A stretch of 64,000 nucleotides of DNA, taken from the NCBI GenBank assembly GCA_963969595.1, contig OZ018415.1:2170001-2234000 (forward strand). Reading direction: 5' to 3'. Below, piece by piece: positions 61,001 to 64,000 of this stretch. Position 1 is the first letter of the stretch; each line of letters begins with the position of its first letter. A model generated the notes under the pieces. The model saw only the letters and a list, made by a program, of their open reading frames with translations, was not told where the DNA came from and did not search any database. Made by a program: the position numbers and the translations under genes. The DNA is from Neckera pumila (taxonomy: Eukaryota > Streptophyta > Bryopsida > Hypnales > Neckeraceae).

Positions 61001-62045
61001 ATCTCGCACTCCCGGCGTACTTTGACCAGCTCTGATCCTGGAAATTGTCATACGCCATCTGCGCCAAGTCGCCATACCTCAGAATCTCTGCCCGAAGATC
61101 ACGATCCAAGGGCTCCAGCAAATTCTCCCAGTCGTGTTCGCCTTGGATCTCCCGCCAGCGCCTCGCCAGCGGAACCCTACCTTCGCCTTGGACGACGTCC
61201 ACTAAGCCCCCGCTCAGGGTCGTCAACGACGACGACCCACTTACTTCCAAATCCGAGCTGCTGTCCTTGGAGCTCTCGAAGATGCCCAAACTGATGTAGT
61301 GGAGACTCGCTTGCGATTCGTTTCTGGTGACGAGATGATCACTTGGAGGTGGCGATAGGGATTTAGTAGCAATGAGAGAAATGTCGGCTATGGAGTCAAT
61401 GGAAGAATTCGAATTCGAATACGATTCAATCGAGGCGACGACGACGTCGACGGGGTTGAGATCGTTCTTCGTCTTCATTGAAGAAGCGTCGCCCAGTACT
61501 GAGTTGTCGGCTATGGAGTCCACGGAAGAATTCGATTCCATCGAGACGGCGACGACGGCGGGGTTGAGATCATTCTTCTTCACTGAAGAAACCTCCTCTT
61601 GTGATTTATGGTTCCTTGAATGCCAGAAATCGCCGAGCTTCCAGTCCCATTTCAGTCGACTTGACGGAATACGCACGCCAGTGGGGGTAATCGTCTTGGA
61701 AGGCGCTCCATCTGAAGCTCCACCACTTTTGAGTTTCGACTGGAGCGAGTCGCTAGAGAATATGGAGAACATGGAGTTGTGGCGGCGGTGTTTGTGAGAG
61801 CTTAGTTTGGACAAGACGGACGGATCGGATTGCACGCTCAACAGACCCGGCGCCGTCCGATCACTGGGAGTAATGGTGTTGCCGGCCTCTGTGATTTCGC
61901 TGCCGGACGGCATCACGGCTGCACTCCCGTAAACCATGATGGTCGCTTTCTTCTTCCAACTAGATCGAGGCAACGTCTGTATATACAAATCTAGAACCGA
62001 ACGTCTATACAAATCGAGGTGTCCGGTGTGCCCGAGGTCGATCAC
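58095..62045 (-). CDS. class 3 lipase, phospholipase A1-I (DAD1-like)
   Basis: Four exons on the minus strand (62045 or 61937-60948, 60035-59670, 59463-59252, 58530-58095) join in phase. Starting at the ATG at 61937 gives 667 residues; an in-frame ATG at 62045 would add 36. The lipase part starts near residue 252 ([20 protein letters not shown]) and has [40 protein letters not shown], the nucleophile elbow [10 protein letters not shown] (Ser about 477), [19 protein letters not shown] (Asp about 539) and [14 protein letters not shown] (candidate catalytic His), all typical of PLA1-I/DAD1-like enzymes that release fatty acids from the sn-1 position of membrane lipids. The long Ser/Asp-rich N-terminus has an internal 36-residue duplication. 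Intron 1 has a GC donor (CAG|GCAAGT); the others are GT-AG. No clear transit peptide is seen. Confidence 0.9.
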
Positions 62046-62928
62046 AACAAGAAGATGAAGAATCTAGATAACTTAGACAAACTCTGTACAATGAGAAGAC
62101 GTCAACGGAGAAAAGGAGCTAGACGAATCGAGAGCTGTACAAAATTAATATAACGTACGAGATTGAGCAACGTCGATGTGCCGCAAATGGTATCTTGCAC
62201 AGTGACACCACCACTTTCCAAGCAAGCAGAACTGGAAAGCCTATTTGCAAACTAGTTATCAATATAACCCAGGCTTCGTGCTTAGAGGGGACGATCAATC
62301 CAAAGCCGCCAGGATCTAGATAGAGGTCAGCCAAGTTTGATGATGCTGGTAGCGTTTCTGGGTCTTACGCAAGCAGTCAATATATAACGCAATTCAAACG
62401 CCACCCCTAATGACAGCTTAGTTACAGAAACTTCTCGATGATTATGAACTGGAGTATACTAAGTTATGTATTACAAAAGCTGGTTGTCGATCTCTTATAT
62501 AATTTGCAGTAGCGCCGAAAGTCGGTACATATCGATCGGGTAGGGCCTGATCGAGCGCGCAGCACGCAACTCCAGACGGAAGGATCGATGTGTCTGTCTG
62601 CAGGATGTAAGGGTTATGATAACTTAATTTAATGCAATTTAATGCAATTTGGATTGTTGGCAGCCATGTTTAGTATCTGGTCGCCGGCTTGCACAGCTCC
62701 CCAGGCGTATGGTTCAAGATTTCGTTCGTTGTGGTTGCCGTAAGGCTCAAGATTATCTTCACCATGGTTGAAGTCTTGAAGAGCCTGTTTCCGTGAACCT
62801 CTCAAACCGCAATTTTGGGTGATGTACATGTTTACTACTCCTTAAAATTTTTCTACCCATCATCTCTACGACGATTCTTCTAAAAAATGCGGGCTTTTCA
62901 AGATTGAGTGGCAAGGTCTTCCAACTTG
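62046..62928. other. upstream region of the lipase gene, no gene seen
   Basis: Likely promoter and 5' flank of the minus-strand lipase. Short frames exist but none is recognisable. No clear TATA box was identified. Confidence 0.4.
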
Positions 62929-63154
62929 ACTACATTAATGATGGTATTTAGTGTTCTCCACACTAATTGCTTTCAAAATGCCATAGATTATTACTCTTGA
63001 TGAGTATTTTTACCAGTGACATTCATTGAGAACCACAACTTTGAAACATATCAATACCTATGCTCTTGGTAAAAATATTCATGAAGAATAATAAGTTTTT
63101 AACATTTTAAAATCAACTAGTGTAGGTAACACTATTTACCATCATTAGTGTAGT
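62929..63154. mobile_element. CACTA-like foldback MITE, copy 2
   Basis: Runs from ACTACATTAATGATGG to CCATCATTAGTGTAGT. Internal phrases such as 'gacattcattgagaaccaca' are the reverse complement of those in the element at 40,539-40,770, so the two are copies in opposite orientation. Confidence 0.7.
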
Positions 63155-63159
63155 TTCTT

Positions 63160-64000
63160 TTCTTAACCCCTAAAGCAGATACAACAAGGTTTGGATAGGT
63201 TCCTATGATGTCAAATTTTGACGTGATTTTTTGGAGGGTTTTTTTGAACATAGAAAAACATATTAGCTTTAAGGCAATATAATTTTTGTTCCAATTGGTG
63301 CCTGGGAGAAAAAGTTCAACCACACTAAGCTCAAAAAGTAGTTTGCCAGGCCCGAGCACAAAAAGAATATCACAAAAATACAAGATAAAATTTTAACATT
63401 TTCTATTTTTTTATAGATAATACTTTCGTTTACATGAAAAGATTTGGTTCATTCCATTATGGAGAGTCTTGTTTTTTGGACAATTCAAGCATCTTTTTCA
63501 AAAGATTACTTATAGGATTCATTTTTTAATTCAATTTTTTATAATTTAAGAAAAATAAAGTTCCACATAGTTTAGTTTGCTTTATAGAACAATCTCATGG
63601 TTGCCTTCATGTGTTTCGATTCCATCTTAGAACTACTAAAGATTTAGTTTTTTTTTCTATCTTGTACCTTCTTCTAGCTAGTAATTTTTTAAAGAATGAA
63701 AATTAAAAATAAATAATTAATTTTTTTTTCCAAACTTTCAACTTCAACACAATTTTTTTTTAATTCAAAATCTGCAATGCAAAAATTTTCAGTTGAAAAG
63801 ATTCAAAGTCAAAAACTCTAATCTCACAGCATATACAAAAATTTGTTTTCTTCCCCTTAAACACAGATAGCTTGCAATCTACCTTGTCAAAGTTTTTGAA
63901 ACTTCTTTTGTACATTCTTATATTCATCTAGTGCAAGATCCTAAGGTTAGATATGTAATAAAAAAATAAAAAAATCTTGCACCTTGCAATGGAAATGGCA
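63160..64000 (-). repeat. dispersed repeat copy E (cut by window edge)
   Basis: Minus-oriented copy starting at 'ttaacccctaaagcag' and running to the window end. It shares 'caattggtgcctggga', 'tcattccatta', 'gcatctttttcaaaa' and 'tcttagaactactaaag' with copies C and F and mirrors copy B in the reverse direction. Confidence 0.65.

Noticed and set aside
1..64000. tRNA, rRNA, CRISPR or virus-derived genes
   Set aside because: I looked for tRNA B-box-like motifs, rRNA blocks, spaced short repeats and polymerase or capsid motifs and saw none that I could support.

Overview
This 64 kb window is nuclear DNA of a land plant. It has GC-rich exons with short to medium GT-AG introns, and homologues of a plant-type LTI65/RD29-like stress protein, a Nodulin-like major facilitator, the chloroplast-type dihydropyrimidine dehydrogenase PYD1 and a DAD1-type class 3 lipase. 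CT-rich leaders and telo-box promoters also fit a plant. A gene resembling the WASH-complex subunit CCDC53, together with the overall texture, would suit a non-flowering plant (bryophyte, lycophyte or fern), but I cannot name the species.

Layout. 1-2.9 kb: dispersed repeat and two foldback elements. 2.9-5.35 kb (-): LTI65-like hydrophilic stress protein with a promoter carrying ABRE, CE3-like and DRE sites at 5.6-5.72 kb. 6-9.65 kb: AT-rich repeats. 10.0-11.3 kb (-): the first two exons only of an N-acetylglucosamine kinase gene. 12.4-14.2 kb (+): small CCDC53/WASHC3-like gene. 14.6-15.6 kb (+): three-exon gene for an unrecognised basic 146-residue protein. 15.9-16.4 kb (-): decayed AP2-domain fragment. 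17.5-19.6 kb (-): SFT2-like Golgi membrane protein. 20-24.7 kb: repeats and MITEs. 24.7-27.5 kb (-): NFD4/Nodulin-like MFS transporter. 28.6-52.3 kb: about 24 kb without a convincing gene, made of segmental duplications, a MULE-like element, CACTA-type and foldback MITEs, a ~235 bp tandem array and several copies of one dispersed repeat. 53.1-56.9 kb (+): PYD1 in eight exons. 58.1-62.0 kb (-): PLA1/DAD1-like lipase in four exons, one intron being GC-AG. 62-64 kb: a second CACTA-like MITE and an inverted copy of the repeat that opens the window.

The genes are single, unrelated housekeeping or stress genes, not a cluster or pathway: trafficking (WASHC3-like, SFT2-like), membrane transport, pyrimidine and amino-sugar metabolism, lipid hydrolysis and desiccation or cold response. 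Gene models were built by joining open frames at splice sites in matching phase and comparing the joined protein with what I know of each family; none was checked by transcript data or database search. The most interesting items are the WASHC3-like gene, the unrecognised neighbour gene, and a family of foldback elements carrying a TGACGTGGCA-like palindrome.
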